A stretch of DNA of 64,000 nt from Dyadobacter bucti (GCF_005869225.1 NZ_SWFP01000007.1:62001-126000); one strand, 5' to 3'; shown: positions 47,230-57,216, counted from the stretch's first letter. Notes: generated from the sequence alone by a model not told the origin. Program-made: numbers and translations.

Positions 47230-47819
47230 TTAGTGCAAGACAGTAAAAAGTGCAAAATTATCACATGCAAAGTTAATTACAACATGATTCAGAGAATTGG
47301 GGACAAATTTGTAACCATAATATCGGTTGCAACAAAACCCGCCCGGTGAACGTAAAGATTAATACTTAACGGAAAAACGATGTTTATCGCACACATTGAC
47401 ATGATTTAACAGAAACCAAAACCAGAAAAATCATTGTCAGACGTCAGTTATCAGTACGCCGGGAATCATAAAAAAGTGGCAAATTTTGAGAAAAACGTCA
47501 AAAGCAAAGGACTAGTTTGAAATGCTGGCCGCATGAAAAAATAAATGACAGGCTATTGGGAGCAACTTTTTAGCCCTTCGGTAGCTCGTTATAACAACAT
47601 AGAACTCTAATTGTACGTTGGAAAATCGCCGGACAAGTCAATCTTTTAGACAAAAAATAACTTATAATTTTACTTAGCAGTATCAACATGTTATGTTTGC
47701 AAAAAAATTCAGCTTCCATGTCCGGTTTTTAACGGCACAATGCTTGCAGATTAATTAACCCCAAAAACATTTTTTTTCCCAGTTTCATTTGTAACAATTA
47801 GTCAAACCATATTCTTTAC
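47230..47819. other. Divergent intergenic region
   Basis: Separates the DUF4270 and Kelch genes. It contains the minus-strand promoter at 47253-47282. The rest is AT-rich with no open frame or hairpin that I can support. The plus-strand promoter is not clear. Confidence 0.45.
47253..47282 (-). promoter_or_regulatory. Promoter of DUF4270 gene
   Basis: On the minus strand: TTG, 19 nt, then TAATTTTG, about 24 nt before the ATG. A second TAnnTTTG (TAACTTTG) overlaps at 47268-47275. Confidence 0.6.
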
Positions 47820-48860
47820 ATGTTTAATACCTTAAAAAAGACTTCGTTAGCCCTTCTAGTCGCTTCTACTGTCTTCGTTCAATTTAGCTGCAAAAATGAT
47901 GATCCGGAGGCGGATAAATTAGGAAACTGGTACAGGAACGGAATTCCCAACTTCGGTGGGTCTGCAAGAGCCCGCTCCGTGAGCTTCCTGATCGGCAATA
48001 AAGGTTATATCGGGACAGGTTTAACAAACGAAACGACACCTCGTGTAAAAGATATGTGGTCGTACGACGCCACCACTAAAATTTGGTCACAGGTAGCTCC
48101 TTTCCCGGGAAGCGGAAGATATGATGCTGCCTCCTTCGTATTGGGCGGAAAAGCATATGTAGGCGCAGGATTTGATGGTGTGGTAACGGCTGCCGATGGC
48201 GGTTACAAAAAAGATTTCTACGAATACGATCCTGCAACAAATAAATGGTCTCCCATAGCCGATTTTTTGGGTGGAACCCGTCAGTATGCAACTTCATTTG
48301 TTGTAAATAACCGTGCTTATGTCGGCCTGGGATTAAATGGAAGCAATTACTATCAGGATTTCTACGAATACAATCCAACCACAGATAAATGGAGCGAAAT
48401 TGCCACTTTCACCGGTGGAAAGCGCAGAGGTGCGGTTGCCTTTACAGTAGGTGACAAAGCTTATGTGGGTTTTGGGGTAAACAACTCTTCGGCTGAGACG
48501 AAGGATATTTACAGCTTTGATCCTGCCGGTAATGGAGGACAAGGGTCGTGGACGAAAATTGTACATGATGCAGCTCAAATCGATAACTTCCCTGCAAGGT
48601 CACATGCGCTCGCGCTGGTTATTAATGAAAAAGCCTATGTAGTAGGTGGTGCAGGTAAATCTGATGTATGGGAATATGTTCCTGGTTCAAATACCTGGAC
48701 AGAGGTGGCTTCTTTCCCATCGGGCGGAAGAGGATTTGCTGGTGGGTTCTCAGTCGGAAACATTGGCTATTTCGGTACGGGAAGTTCTACAGGCTCAAAC
48801 GGACTGGATGATTTTTGGGCATTTGATCCTACTGCTGCCCAGGACGATGATGACAATTAA
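47820..48860 (+). CDS. Kelch-repeat lipoprotein
   Basis: This 346-residue protein has a signal with a Cys near residue 25 (FVQFSCKND), so it is probably a lipoprotein. The rest is a series of about six Kelch repeats (each with a YVG-G stretch and then a Y/F-x-Y-D-P-x-T-x-x-W pattern, such as FYEYDPATNKWSPIADF), which should form one beta-propeller. Such proteins bind ligands or partners; no catalytic site is apparent. A DUF4907 gene follows after 3 nt, so the two are one operon. The C-terminus ends in a short acidic tail (DDDDN). Confidence 0.88.
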   Translation: MFNTLKKTSLALLVASTVFVQFSCKNDDPEADKLGNWYRNGIPNFGGSARARSVSFLIGNKGYIGTGLTNETTPRVKDMWSYDATTKIWSQVAPFPGSGRYDAASFVLGGKAYVGAGFDGVVTAADGGYKKDFYEYDPATNKWSPIADFLGGTRQYATSFVVNNRAYVGLGLNGSNYYQDFYEYNPTTDKWSEIATFTGGKRRGAVAFTVGDKAYVGFGVNNSSAETKDIYSFDPAGNGGQGSWTKIVHDAAQIDNFPARSHALALVINEKAYVVGGAGKSDVWEYVPGSNTWTEVASFPSGGRGFAGGFSVGNIGYFGTGSSTGSNGLDDFWAFDPTAAQDDDDN

Positions 48861-48863
48861 CCG

Positions 48864-49217
48864 GTGATTAAAAAAAATAAATTCAGCATTGTACTGATTT
48901 CCTTACTGGCCTTCGCAGTTGCAGCCTATTTTCTTCTTCCTCTCCGGAAGGGAAATCCAGGTTCCGGCAGCGAAGGCCTTCGCAATTTAAAGGTACAGTC
49001 ATTTCACAAAGAGACTGGCTGGGGATACCGTATTTACCAGGACACGACGATTATTATTGAGCAGCAGTTTATTCCTGGCGTAAGTGGAACAAAAGGATTT
49101 GACACGGAAGAATCTGCTATTAAAACCGGCGAACTGGTGGAGAATAAAATACTTCATGGCATTTTCCCTCCTACCGTTTCCCCCAGGGACCTCGATAGTT
49201 TGAGGATCAAATATTAG
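48864..49217 (+). CDS. DUF4907 family protein
   Basis: This 117-residue protein begins at a GTG codon (48864) 3 nt after the Kelch gene stop, which supports coupling. It has one N-terminal membrane helix (about 7-26) and a small domain (GWGYRIYQDTTIIIEQQFIPG, FDTEESAIKTGELVENKI) that matches DUF4907. The family has no known function. The helix is not followed by a lipobox, so it is probably anchored in the inner membrane or cleaved. It is probably a partner of the Kelch protein. Confidence 0.75.
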   Translation: MIKKNKFSIVLISLLAFAVAAYFLLPLRKGNPGSGSEGLRNLKVQSFHKETGWGYRIYQDTTIIIEQQFIPGVSGTKGFDTEESAIKTGELVENKILHGIFPPTVSPRDLDSLRIKY

Positions 49218-49249
49218 CCAACATCAGCCCGTCTCCTCCGACATTTCCA

Positions 49250-50368
49250 CTAGTTTTCTTCTCTGGTGTCGCCCGGTCTGCGTAATGAATACACGCCGGA
49301 TATCGGATAATGGTCAGAATACTTTATCTTACTGTATGTCGTAAAATCAATAGCGCGGAGCGTTTCTTTACTGTAAAATTGATGATCGATCCGTATAAAG
49401 TAAGGGAGATGATTATATGTAAATCCGAACCCCTGACCTTTTTCCTCAAAACTATTGCCCATTATTTCTCTCATCCGGCCGTACACATAACCGTAGGGGA
49501 CTTCATTGAAATCACCGCAAACGACCGTCGGGTAAGGAGACTCCCTGATCCACGATTCTAGTACTGCCAATTCTCCGGCACGTCTTACAAAACCCTTTCT
49601 CATCTGTCTGAATGTAATCTTACCCTCTCTGGCCATTCCGTCCATTTCTTTTTGATGAACAAGGTTGCTCAACTGTAGGGTCATGGAATAAAGGTGCAGG
49701 GCGATGATCCTTACGGTGTCAGCACCCATTTTGATATCAGCCTGGATCATACCATTTTGGGCTTCAAATACAGTGTCCCTGCTTGCTATGATGGGATGTT
49801 TGGAAAACATGGCAAGTCCCGAGCGCTGCAGCAACTTGTGCCCGTTACTTCTACCATAAAATTTATGATATTTATAACCACCACTTTTTAACGTTTCGCT
49901 AACATTTAGAAGCTTGGAATCGTCTTCGTAATATTCTGCAAGACAAACCACATCAGCACCCGAATCCTTGATCCATCCTTTTGCTTCCCTGATCTGGCGT
50001 TTCACCCAACGGTCCCTCGGCGAGAAATTGCGCATGAAAGAACGCACATTATAGCTCACTACTTTAAATGAAGCTTCGTTTTCCGGGCTGCTCTCTGTTA
50101 GGGTATTTTTATTAAACGCATAAGTTCTCGGCAGGAAAATACAGCCTATAAGCAGCATGGAAAGCGGCAACAATGCCTTTTTTTTCTCAACGAGAAACCA
50201 TATCGGAACGGAAGCGAGATGAATGATCATGGTCACAGGGAACGACATCATCATGAATCCCGCCAGCCAGCCAGAGAAAGGATTCCAAAAAATAAGTATG
50301 CAAACCAGTAGAGTATAAAAAACAAAGCATTTATATAAAAACCACAAAAACTTTTTTACGCCTTTCAT
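49250..50368 (-). CDS. Membrane-anchored endonuclease/exonuclease/phosphatase family protein
   Basis: This 372-residue protein has about three N-terminal membrane helices (to ~90). The EEP domain follows: VVSYNVRSF (~105), a VCLAEYYED strand with the catalytic Glu, CGDFNEVPYG (~290) and a final YSDHYPISG with its His. The family cleaves phosphodiesters, from nucleic acids to phospholipids and inositol phosphates. The membrane anchor suggests an envelope role, and the predicted topology places the domain on the periplasmic side. It is divergent from rimP. Confidence 0.88.
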   Translation of the reverse strand: MKGVKKFLWFLYKCFVFYTLLVCILIFWNPFSGWLAGFMMMSFPVTMIIHLASVPIWFLVEKKKALLPLSMLLIGCIFLPRTYAFNKNTLTESSPENEASFKVVSYNVRSFMRNFSPRDRWVKRQIREAKGWIKDSGADVVCLAEYYEDDSKLLNVSETLKSGGYKYHKFYGRSNGHKLLQRSGLAMFSKHPIIASRDTVFEAQNGMIQADIKMGADTVRIIALHLYSMTLQLSNLVHQKEMDGMAREGKITFRQMRKGFVRRAGELAVLESWIRESPYPTVVCGDFNEVPYGYVYGRMREIMGNSFEEKGQGFGFTYNHLPYFIRIDHQFYSKETLRAIDFTTYSKIKYSDHYPISGVYSLRRPGDTREEN

Positions 50369-50391
50369 TCATTTATAATTCAAATTCATTG

Positions 50392-50399
50392 CAAAAATA
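50392..50399 (-). promoter_or_regulatory. TAnnTTTG element of EEP gene
   Basis: TATTTTTG on the minus strand, 24 nt before the ATG at 50368. Confidence 0.45.
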
Positions 50400-50435
50400 G
50401 GTGAAGGATATCAATTTAGAAGACATCACCATCAC

Positions 50436-50466
50436 TTGTACTTATGATAAAATAGTTTTACCTTTG
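50436..50466 (+). promoter_or_regulatory. Promoter of rimP-nusA-infB operon
   Basis: TTG at 50436-50438, 20 nt, then TACCTTTG at 50459-50466. This fits the Bacteroidota consensus, 72 nt before the rimP ATG. Confidence 0.65.
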
Positions 50467-50496
50467 CATTCAATTCTATTTTGATCGATTGATTGA

Positions 50497-50519
50497 GGGG
50501 GGCTTAAATCCCCTTTTTT
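50497..50519 (+). promoter_or_regulatory. Possible attenuator hairpin in rimP leader
   Basis: gggg and cccc pair around cttaaat, with extra G's upstream and six T's directly after. It lies between the promoter and the rimP start, so it could end transcription early. Confidence 0.45.
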
Positions 50520-50537
50520 ATTTGCGGTAAGCCTTAC

Positions 50538-51020
50538 ATGACAATTAAAGAACATTTAGAAACTTTACTCATCCCCCTTCTGGAAGATGGCAATTGTTTC
50601 CTTATAGATATCATTTTTAAGCCTTCTAAGGTAAGTCAAAAAATAACGATTCTTGTTGATAGTGATGAAGGAATTACAATTCAGCAATGCACATCGATTA
50701 GCAGGAGGTTAGCAAAACAACTCGAAGAACTCGAAGTTTTTACCGAAGCATACACGCTGGAAGTTTCTTCGCCGGGATTGGACCAACCACTAGTGCTGCC
50801 TCGCCAGTATCAAAAGAATCTGGGACGAAATTTGAAAGTTACCTTAAAGACCGGGGAAACTTTTTCGGGCACACTGAGCGAGGTAAATGCCGATCAGATC
50901 ACGCTCCGGCTTCCGGAACCTAAGAAGAAACCAAAGGTTCCTCTGGATGAAAGTTCTTTGCGCAGGGACGTTTTGCTCGGGGATATCTCGAAAGCACTAG
51001 TAGAAATTTCCTTTAAATAG
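50538..51020 (+). CDS. rimP: Ribosome maturation factor RimP
   Basis: This 160-residue protein matches RimP: an N-terminal domain with the ITILVDSDEGITIQQC strand, SRRLAKQLEE, then the EVSSPGLDQPL motif and the C-terminal SH3-like domain (LKVTLKTGETFSGTLSEV). RimP assists assembly of the 30S subunit in the cytoplasm. It is the first gene of the conserved rimP-nusA-infB operon, with nusA starting 84 nt downstream. The leader contains a promoter and a hairpin, so expression may be attenuated. Confidence 0.93.
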   Translation: MTIKEHLETLLIPLLEDGNCFLIDIIFKPSKVSQKITILVDSDEGITIQQCTSISRRLAKQLEELEVFTEAYTLEVSSPGLDQPLVLPRQYQKNLGRNLKVTLKTGETFSGTLSEVNADQITLRLPEPKKKPKVPLDESSLRRDVLLGDISKALVEISFK

Positions 51021-51104
51021 CTTGGAAGTCAGGATGTTCCTGATTTGTGATCAATTATATAATATGTTTAATTTAGTATCAGCAAATATTCTTTAACATA
51101 AGCA

Positions 51105-52346
51105 ATGGATAGCGGAATATTAATTGAATCATTCGCGGAGTTTGCAAGCTCTAAAAACATAGACCGTCCCACGATGATCAGTGTTTTAGAAGAAGTGTTT
51201 CGTACAATGATTCGTAAAAAATACGGTACAGACGATAATTTTGACGTAATCATTAACCCTGAAAGCGGTGACCTAGAGATGTGGCGCACCCGGGAGATTG
51301 TCGATGACAACTCGGAAGATATCTGGGATTATAATAAAATCCCGCTTGCCGAAGCCCGCAAAATCCAGAGTGACTTTGAGGTTGGAGAAGAGGTTGCCGA
51401 AGAAGTAAAACTGGTGGAATTCGGTCGCAGACTGGTTCAGACAGCCCGCCAGACTTTGATCCAGAAAATCAAGGACATGGAAAAAGAAATCATGTTCGAG
51501 AAATACAAGGACCAGGTTGGGGAGATGATCACCGGGGAAGTTTACCAGACATTGAGACATGAGGTGATTATCATGGACAGTGAAGGCAATGAACTTTCTC
51601 TGCCAAGAACAGAACAGATTTCAAAAGATCGCTTCCGTAAGGGAGAGTCCGTCAAGTCGGTGATCCATAAAGTGGAGATGAACAACGGTTCTCCCAAAAT
51701 CACTTTATCCAGAACTTCGCCTGTTTTCCTGGAAAGATTGTTCGAAGTTGAGATTCCTGAGATTTATGATGGAATTATTTCAGTAAGACGTGTTGTTCGT
51801 GAACCAGGGGAACGCGCCAAAGTCGCGGTTGAGTCATACGACGACAGGATTGACCCGGTTGGAGCCTGCGTAGGGATGAAAGGATCGCGGATCCACTCTA
51901 TCGTACGTGAATTAGGGAACGAGAATATAGATGTTATCAATTATACCGATAACCTGGAACTTCTTATCAGCAGAGCGCTGAGCCCGGCCAAAGTGAGTTC
52001 CATGCAGATTGACAGAGATGCAAAACGCGTTTCGGTGTTCCTGAAACCGGATCAGGTTTCACTGGCCATCGGTAAAGGGGGACAAAATATTAAACTTGCA
52101 GGGAAACTTGTCGGAATGGAAATCGATGTCTTCCGTGACATTGAAGAACAAAATGATGAGGACGTCGATCTTACGGAGTTCTCTGATGAAATCGACGAAT
52201 GGATTATCAGTGAATTGCACAAAATTGGTCTGGACACAGCCAAAAGCGTGCTGGCACTTAACAAGGAGGAGCTTGTCAGACGTACCGATCTTGAAGAAGC
52301 AACGGTTGAAGAGATTCTCGACATCCTTCGCAAGGAATTTGAATAA
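51105..52346 (+). CDS. nusA: Transcription termination/antitermination factor NusA
   Basis: This 413-residue protein has the NusA domain order: an N-terminal RNA-polymerase-binding domain (1-~125), S1 (~135-200), then KH1 and KH2 (VGACVGMKGSRI and LAIGKGGQNIKLAGKL, each with a GxxG loop). It has an acidic tail rather than the long C-terminal repeats of enterobacteria, which is normal for Bacteroidota. It modulates pausing and termination by RNA polymerase. It lies between rimP and infB in the usual order. Confidence 0.95.
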   Translation: MDSGILIESFAEFASSKNIDRPTMISVLEEVFRTMIRKKYGTDDNFDVIINPESGDLEMWRTREIVDDNSEDIWDYNKIPLAEARKIQSDFEVGEEVAEEVKLVEFGRRLVQTARQTLIQKIKDMEKEIMFEKYKDQVGEMITGEVYQTLRHEVIIMDSEGNELSLPRTEQISKDRFRKGESVKSVIHKVEMNNGSPKITLSRTSPVFLERLFEVEIPEIYDGIISVRRVVREPGERAKVAVESYDDRIDPVGACVGMKGSRIHSIVRELGNENIDVINYTDNLELLISRALSPAKVSSMQIDRDAKRVSVFLKPDQVSLAIGKGGQNIKLAGKLVGMEIDVFRDIEEQNDEDVDLTEFSDEIDEWIISELHKIGLDTAKSVLALNKEELVRRTDLEEATVEEILDILRKEFE

Positions 52347-52416
52347 TTTAAACGGATGAATTAACCTGATCGTTGATTCAGCCATCAATGCAAAACTTTT
52401 TCTACTAATTGCTAAT

Positions 52417-55400
52417 ATGGCAGAAGATAAAATGATGCGCCTTAGCCAAGTGGCACGGATCCTGAACGTAGGAATAACTACGATTGTGGATCATCTGTCT
52501 GCCAAAGGGTATAAGGTGGAAACAAACCCGAATACAAAAATTAATTCTGATCAAATCGAGTTTCTTGCCAAGGATTTCAAATCTGACGACCTGAGATCTT
52601 CTTTATCCTACAAACCGGCACAAGCTGAGACACCTGTAGAGATTAAAGAAGAAAAAGTCAAAAGTGATGTGGACGGAATTCTTTACTTCCGGAACTCCCC
52701 TCCGAAAGAGGAGGAGGAAAAACCTGTTGTTGAAGAAAAAACACAACCGCAGCCTGCTTTTGAAAACCGCCTGCCCGGTATTAAGGTAGTAGGAAAAATC
52801 GATCTGGATCCCAAACGCCCTGCTTCGCCTTCCCAGCCCGTAGCAAGCGCACCTGAGGAGCCAAAAGCTGAAACGCCGAAAGAAGTTGTTCCAGAAGCGA
52901 AAGTAGCTGCGCCGGATCCTGTCGTTATTGAGAAAGAAGTAGTGAAGCCGGAGCCTTTAACACCCGCTGAGCCGAAGGTTGAGCAGGTACAGAAACCGCA
53001 GACCGAAGAGGTAGTTCCTCCAAAGGTTGAAAAGGAAGAGCCGAAAGCCGAAACTCCGCAACCTGTGGTGCCTAAAGAAATAGTTGAGGAAAAACCTGCG
53101 GAGCAAACAGCACCTGTTGCTGAACCAGCAGTGACCCAAACTGAACAAACTTTGGTTGAAAACCCGGTCGCTCAATCGGTAACTGCGGCTGCTCCTGAAA
53201 ATGAAACTGCCCCGGTTGCCGAATCGGGAGAATCTGAACTTATAGAAGCTCGTGGAGAACAATTAAGAGGTCTTCGGGTAATTGGTAAGATAGAACTTCC
53301 ATCTGATAAGGCTAAAAAGAAAGACCCGGTTGCCTCAAGCGATACGTCGGCGGATAAAAAGAGACGCAGAAAAAGAAAAAGAATACGTGATGGTTCGGTT
53401 GTAGGTGGTGAAAACAGGCCTGCAGCAACCGGAACGGCAACTTCGACTGATCCCAACCAGGCGACAAGACCTAAGGAAGCAAATGTCCCTCCTGCTGGCA
53501 ATAGAACGGGCAACAGACCAAACACAGGAACCGGCACTCCAGGCGTAACACCCGCCGCTGGAAGCGCGCAGGGAAGTACTGCCAGACCTGCTGCCAACAG
53601 AAGCAATACTAATAATCGCCGCCCTGGTAAAAGAGAAGAGGTTTCAGATAAAGAAGTATCTGACAATATCAAAGCTACAATGGCCCGCATGGGTGGCAGC
53701 AATTCTAAAAACACTGCCCGTGGAAAAGGTGCCCGTCGTCGTGACCGTGCTGATCAGAACGATCCAAACGGATTTGACAATGAAGAAACAAAGATCTTGC
53801 GCGTTACAGAATTCGTTTCTGCGAACGACCTCGCATCTCTTATGGATGTGACAGTGCAGGAAGTTATTTCGGTTTGTATGAGCATGGGAATGTTTGTTTC
53901 CATTAATCAGCGACTCGACGCCGAAGCGATAACATTTATTGCAGATGAATTTGGATTTGAAGTTGCCTTTATTTCGGCAGAAGAAGAAGTCCAGAATGAT
54001 GTAGTTGAAGAAGTTGATACCGAAGAAAGCCTGATAGAAAGGGCGCCGATTGTAACCGTTATGGGTCACGTCGATCATGGTAAAACTTCTCTTCTTGACT
54101 ATATCCGTCAGGAAAATGTAGCCAGTGGGGAAGCAGGTGGTATTACCCAGCACATTGGTGCATATAGCGTAAAAACAAAAACAGGCAAACAGGTAACGTT
54201 CCTGGATACGCCAGGTCACGAGGCATTTACAGCGATGCGTGCACGTGGAGCGAAGGTTACCGACGTTGTTATCATAGTAATTGCGGCGGATGACAGCATC
54301 ATGCCCCAAACACGTGAAGCAATCAACCACGCACAAGTAGCAGGTGCCCCGATCGTGTTTGCATTTAGCAAGGTAGATAAAGCCGGTGCCAACACCGAGA
54401 AAATACGTGAAGAGCTTGCCAATATGAACATTTTGGTGGAAGAATGGGGTGGTAAATACCAGACTCAGGAAATCTCCTCCAAATCCGGTTTGGGTATTGA
54501 TCTTCTTTTGGAAAAAGTGCTTCTGGAAGCAGAATTACTTGAACTGAAGGCAAATCCAAACCGCCGTGCAATCGGAACTGTTGTAGAAGCATCTTTGGAT
54601 AAAGGACGTGGATATGTGACAACGATCCTCGTTGAGACAGGTACATTGAAAGTCGGAGATGTTGTGCTCGCCGGAGCTCATTTCGGCAAGGTTAAAGCAA
54701 TGACCGATTATCTTGGAAAAAAATTGAAAACAGCAGGACCATCTATGCCGGTTCAGTTGCTGGGGCTTAATGGTGCTCCGCAGGCAGGTGATCGTTTCAA
54801 CGTTTTCGAAAATGAACGTGACGCAAGGGATATTGCAACCAAACGGGAGCAAATACAGCGCGAGCAGACGATCCGTACCCGCAAGCATATTACACTGGAA
54901 GAGATCGGCCGTCGTAAGGCTATCGGTAGTTTCCGTGAATTGAACCTGATTGTAAAAGGTGACGTGGATGGATCTGTGGAAGCACTTTCTGATTCACTTC
55001 TGCAATTATCAACCTCTGAGGTTCAGGTTAATATCATTCACAAGGCTGTGGGTCAGATATCCGAGTCAGATGTAAACCTTGCGATTGCTTCTGATGCAAT
55101 TGTAATCGGATTCCAGGTTCGCCCATCTTCCAATGCAAAGAAAATGGCGGAACAGGATCAAATCGAAATCAGACATTACTCTGTAATTTATAATGCGATT
55201 GAAGAGATCAAAGACGCCATGACTGGTATGCTTGCTCCGACAATCGAGGAAATTATTACAGGAAACATTGAGATACGCGAAGTCTTCAAGATTAGCCGCA
55301 TTGGAACAATTGCGGGTTGCTATGTGACCGACGGATATGTGAAACGTAACAATAAAATCCGCGTGGTACGTGACGGTATTGTGTTGTATACCGGCGAAAT

Positions 55401-55545
55401 AGATTCTTTGAAACGTTACAAAGACGATGTTCAGGAAGTTAGAAACGGTTACGAGTGCGGTTTGAGCATTAAAAATTACAACGACATCGAAGTCGGTGAT
55501 ATTATTGAAAGCTTTGAATTACGTGAAGTAAAAAGAACGCTGTAA
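52417..55545 (+). CDS. infB: Translation initiation factor IF-2
   Basis: This 1042-residue GTPase has a short IF2_N domain at the start, a long acidic/Pro-Glu-rich and basic linker (~100-450), and a second IF2_N-like segment. The G domain has GHVDHGKT (550-557), DTPGHEAF (~598) and the NKXD-type SKVD (~651). Domains II-IV follow to the end. It brings initiator tRNA to the 30S subunit. The linker is long, as usual in this phylum. A strong terminator at 55571-55612 closes the operon. Confidence 0.96.
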   Translation: MAEDKMMRLSQVARILNVGITTIVDHLSAKGYKVETNPNTKINSDQIEFLAKDFKSDDLRSSLSYKPAQAETPVEIKEEKVKSDVDGILYFRNSPPKEEEEKPVVEEKTQPQPAFENRLPGIKVVGKIDLDPKRPASPSQPVASAPEEPKAETPKEVVPEAKVAAPDPVVIEKEVVKPEPLTPAEPKVEQVQKPQTEEVVPPKVEKEEPKAETPQPVVPKEIVEEKPAEQTAPVAEPAVTQTEQTLVENPVAQSVTAAAPENETAPVAESGESELIEARGEQLRGLRVIGKIELPSDKAKKKDPVASSDTSADKKRRRKRKRIRDGSVVGGENRPAATGTATSTDPNQATRPKEANVPPAGNRTGNRPNTGTGTPGVTPAAGSAQGSTARPAANRSNTNNRRPGKREEVSDKEVSDNIKATMARMGGSNSKNTARGKGARRRDRADQNDPNGFDNEETKILRVTEFVSANDLASLMDVTVQEVISVCMSMGMFVSINQRLDAEAITFIADEFGFEVAFISAEEEVQNDVVEEVDTEESLIERAPIVTVMGHVDHGKTSLLDYIRQENVASGEAGGITQHIGAYSVKTKTGKQVTFLDTPGHEAFTAMRARGAKVTDVVIIVIAADDSIMPQTREAINHAQVAGAPIVFAFSKVDKAGANTEKIREELANMNILVEEWGGKYQTQEISSKSGLGIDLLLEKVLLEAELLELKANPNRRAIGTVVEASLDKGRGYVTTILVETGTLKVGDVVLAGAHFGKVKAMTDYLGKKLKTAGPSMPVQLLGLNGAPQAGDRFNVFENERDARDIATKREQIQREQTIRTRKHITLEEIGRRKAIGSFRELNLIVKGDVDGSVEALSDSLLQLSTSEVQVNIIHKAVGQISESDVNLAIASDAIVIGFQVRPSSNAKKMAEQDQIEIRHYSVIYNAIEEIKDAMTGMLAPTIEEIITGNIEIREVFKISRIGTIAGCYVTDGYVKRNNKIRVVRDGIVLYTGEIDSLKRYKDDVQEVRNGYECGLSIKNYNDIEVGDIIESFELREVKRTL

Positions 55546-55570
55546 ATCAAATACTTGTTCTTTCTAATAT

Positions 55571-55612
55571 AAAAAATGAGGCGGGATCGAAATCGATTCC
55601 GCCTCATTTTTT
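55571..55612 (+). terminator. Intrinsic terminator of rimP-nusA-infB operon
   Basis: A stem of 20 bp with one G-T pair (aaaaaatgaggcgg paired with ccgcctcatttttt, continuing inwards) and a tight loop, ending in T's. Confidence 0.88.
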
Positions 55613-55939
55613 ATGTCATCAAATTCCCAACTGTGTAATATTTTACCCAAAAAAAAAGGATCACCCCACCCGGAATATCCTTTATGCCTTACTAATGGTT
55701 ATTTCTTGACGAAGAACCTGGCAAGGTTCTCATTCAAAACTATAACCAAAAAAATCGGGCCAGAAAAGTAGAACTATTTCAGTAGGACGTAGCGTCTTAA
55801 CCGCGCAAATACATGAATAGTTATAAATGCACAAAACAAGTTTGTTTTCATTTATTTCAAACGTGAGTAATCAACGGAAATTAATTTTAATTTACTTCAA
55901 AATCCCTCTTTGTTTCAGTAAAATGTTTCAGTAATACCG
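55613..55939. other. Boundary region between infB and integrase
   Basis: No gene. A hairpin (gaacct/aggttc near 55724-55739) and a direct repeat of tgtttcagtaa at 55911-55921 and 55924-55934, next to the integrase start. The left attachment site of the element probably lies here, but it cannot be located without the other end. Confidence 0.45.
55911..55934 (+). repeat. Direct repeat just before integrase
   Basis: tgtttcagtaa occurs twice with a 13-bp period, ending 5 nt before the integrase ATG. It could be an operator or arm-type site. Confidence 0.35.
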
Positions 55940-57214
55940 ATGGCTTCGTTCAATGTTGAAATCAATCCAAAGCCCAACAAACATGGCTTTCATACTGTAT
56001 TCGTAAGGATCACTGTCGCCAGAAAACTTAAACGGTTTAAAACTTCCGTTGCAATTCCGTTAGAGCATTTCAACGCGAAAGGGAAATATGGTCGATGGGT
56101 AAGGACTATCAACCCTAGGCAGGCAAAACTAAATCATCAGATTGATGAATTTATTCAACAATTGAAACTTCGAGTCGAAAAAATCGAAGAAAAAGGACTT
56201 CCTGTGCTTGTGGAGATGAATAAGCCTTACATCAATGAGGGTGTCACTACTGTGAAAATGCACCTAGACAGTGTTCTGGAAGAAATGAAGGTTGAAAAGG
56301 CTTACATATATTATAATGGTGCAAAATCGATGTTTTCCCGGTTTCAGAACTTTGTTGGTGATAACACCCCATTGAATGTGATTGACACCGATCATATCCA
56401 ACGATTCAAGATTCACTTGATATCAACGAAAATCTCAAACGTCACGATCAATAACATACTTAAGCGAATCCATGCGGCCTTTATCTCGGCAGTCCGCTCC
56501 AATTTAATAGAGAGAGATCCATTCCGGGCCCACGATACACTCCCAGAACTTCCAAGCAAAAAACAAAGGCTGAACGACGAGCAAATTCAAAAACTCGAAG
56601 AGCTTGAATTGAGAACCGACAAAAAAATCAATTGGCCGTACCACACCCGGAACATGTACCTGTTTTCTTATTACAATGCAGGGATCAGGGTTGCGGACTT
56701 GATGCAATTGAGACATGGGAATATTACGTCCGACGGACGCCTTGAATACGAAATGTCGAAAACCGGCCACCAAAAAAGCATTGCGCTCAATAAAAAGGCC
56801 AAAGATATTCTCGCCATTTATTCTAACCCAGACGCAAAGCCAACAGACTATCTCTTTCCGGTGTTAGACAACACTGCCGAGTATGCCAAGTATCTGACAT
56901 ACGCAGACAAGAAAAAAATGGGATTTCATCTCCGAGAACTTCTTCAGACTGCTATTTCAGGGAAGACCTCACAAATCAACAACAACTTAAAGGTGCTTTC
57001 GGCGCAAATCGGCCTGGACAAGTCAATCACATTTCATACGGCGAGGCACTCTTTTGCCGATAAAGCCCGGCGATCGATGAAAAAATCAGATAAGATCACC
57101 ATGTATGATATCAAAAATGCACTGGGCCATAAAAGTATTCTCACGACTGAGCGGTACATGAATTCGTTTGATAAGGAATCGCTTGATGAGGCAATGAGCG
57201 ATATATTTGAGTAA
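55940..57214 (+). CDS. Tyrosine recombinase / phage integrase
   Basis: This 424-residue protein has an N-terminal arm-binding domain (to ~100), a SAM-like core-binding domain (~105-210) and a catalytic domain with the complete set: Arg250 (GIRVADL), His366 and Arg369 (HTARH), His397 (LGHKS) and the nucleophile Tyr406 (ERYMN). It should perform site-specific integration and excision. It sits 394 nt after infB and marks one edge of a mobile element. Its stop lies 2 nt from the stop of the convergent tail gene. Length and domain order are as in Bacteroidota phage and conjugative-transposon integrases. Confidence 0.92.
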   Translation: MASFNVEINPKPNKHGFHTVFVRITVARKLKRFKTSVAIPLEHFNAKGKYGRWVRTINPRQAKLNHQIDEFIQQLKLRVEKIEEKGLPVLVEMNKPYINEGVTTVKMHLDSVLEEMKVEKAYIYYNGAKSMFSRFQNFVGDNTPLNVIDTDHIQRFKIHLISTKISNVTINNILKRIHAAFISAVRSNLIERDPFRAHDTLPELPSKKQRLNDEQIQKLEELELRTDKKINWPYHTRNMYLFSYYNAGIRVADLMQLRHGNITSDGRLEYEMSKTGHQKSIALNKKAKDILAIYSNPDAKPTDYLFPVLDNTAEYAKYLTYADKKKMGFHLRELLQTAISGKTSQINNNLKVLSAQIGLDKSITFHTARHSFADKARRSMKKSDKITMYDIKNALGHKSILTTERYMNSFDKESLDEAMSDIFE

Positions 57215-57216
57215 TC

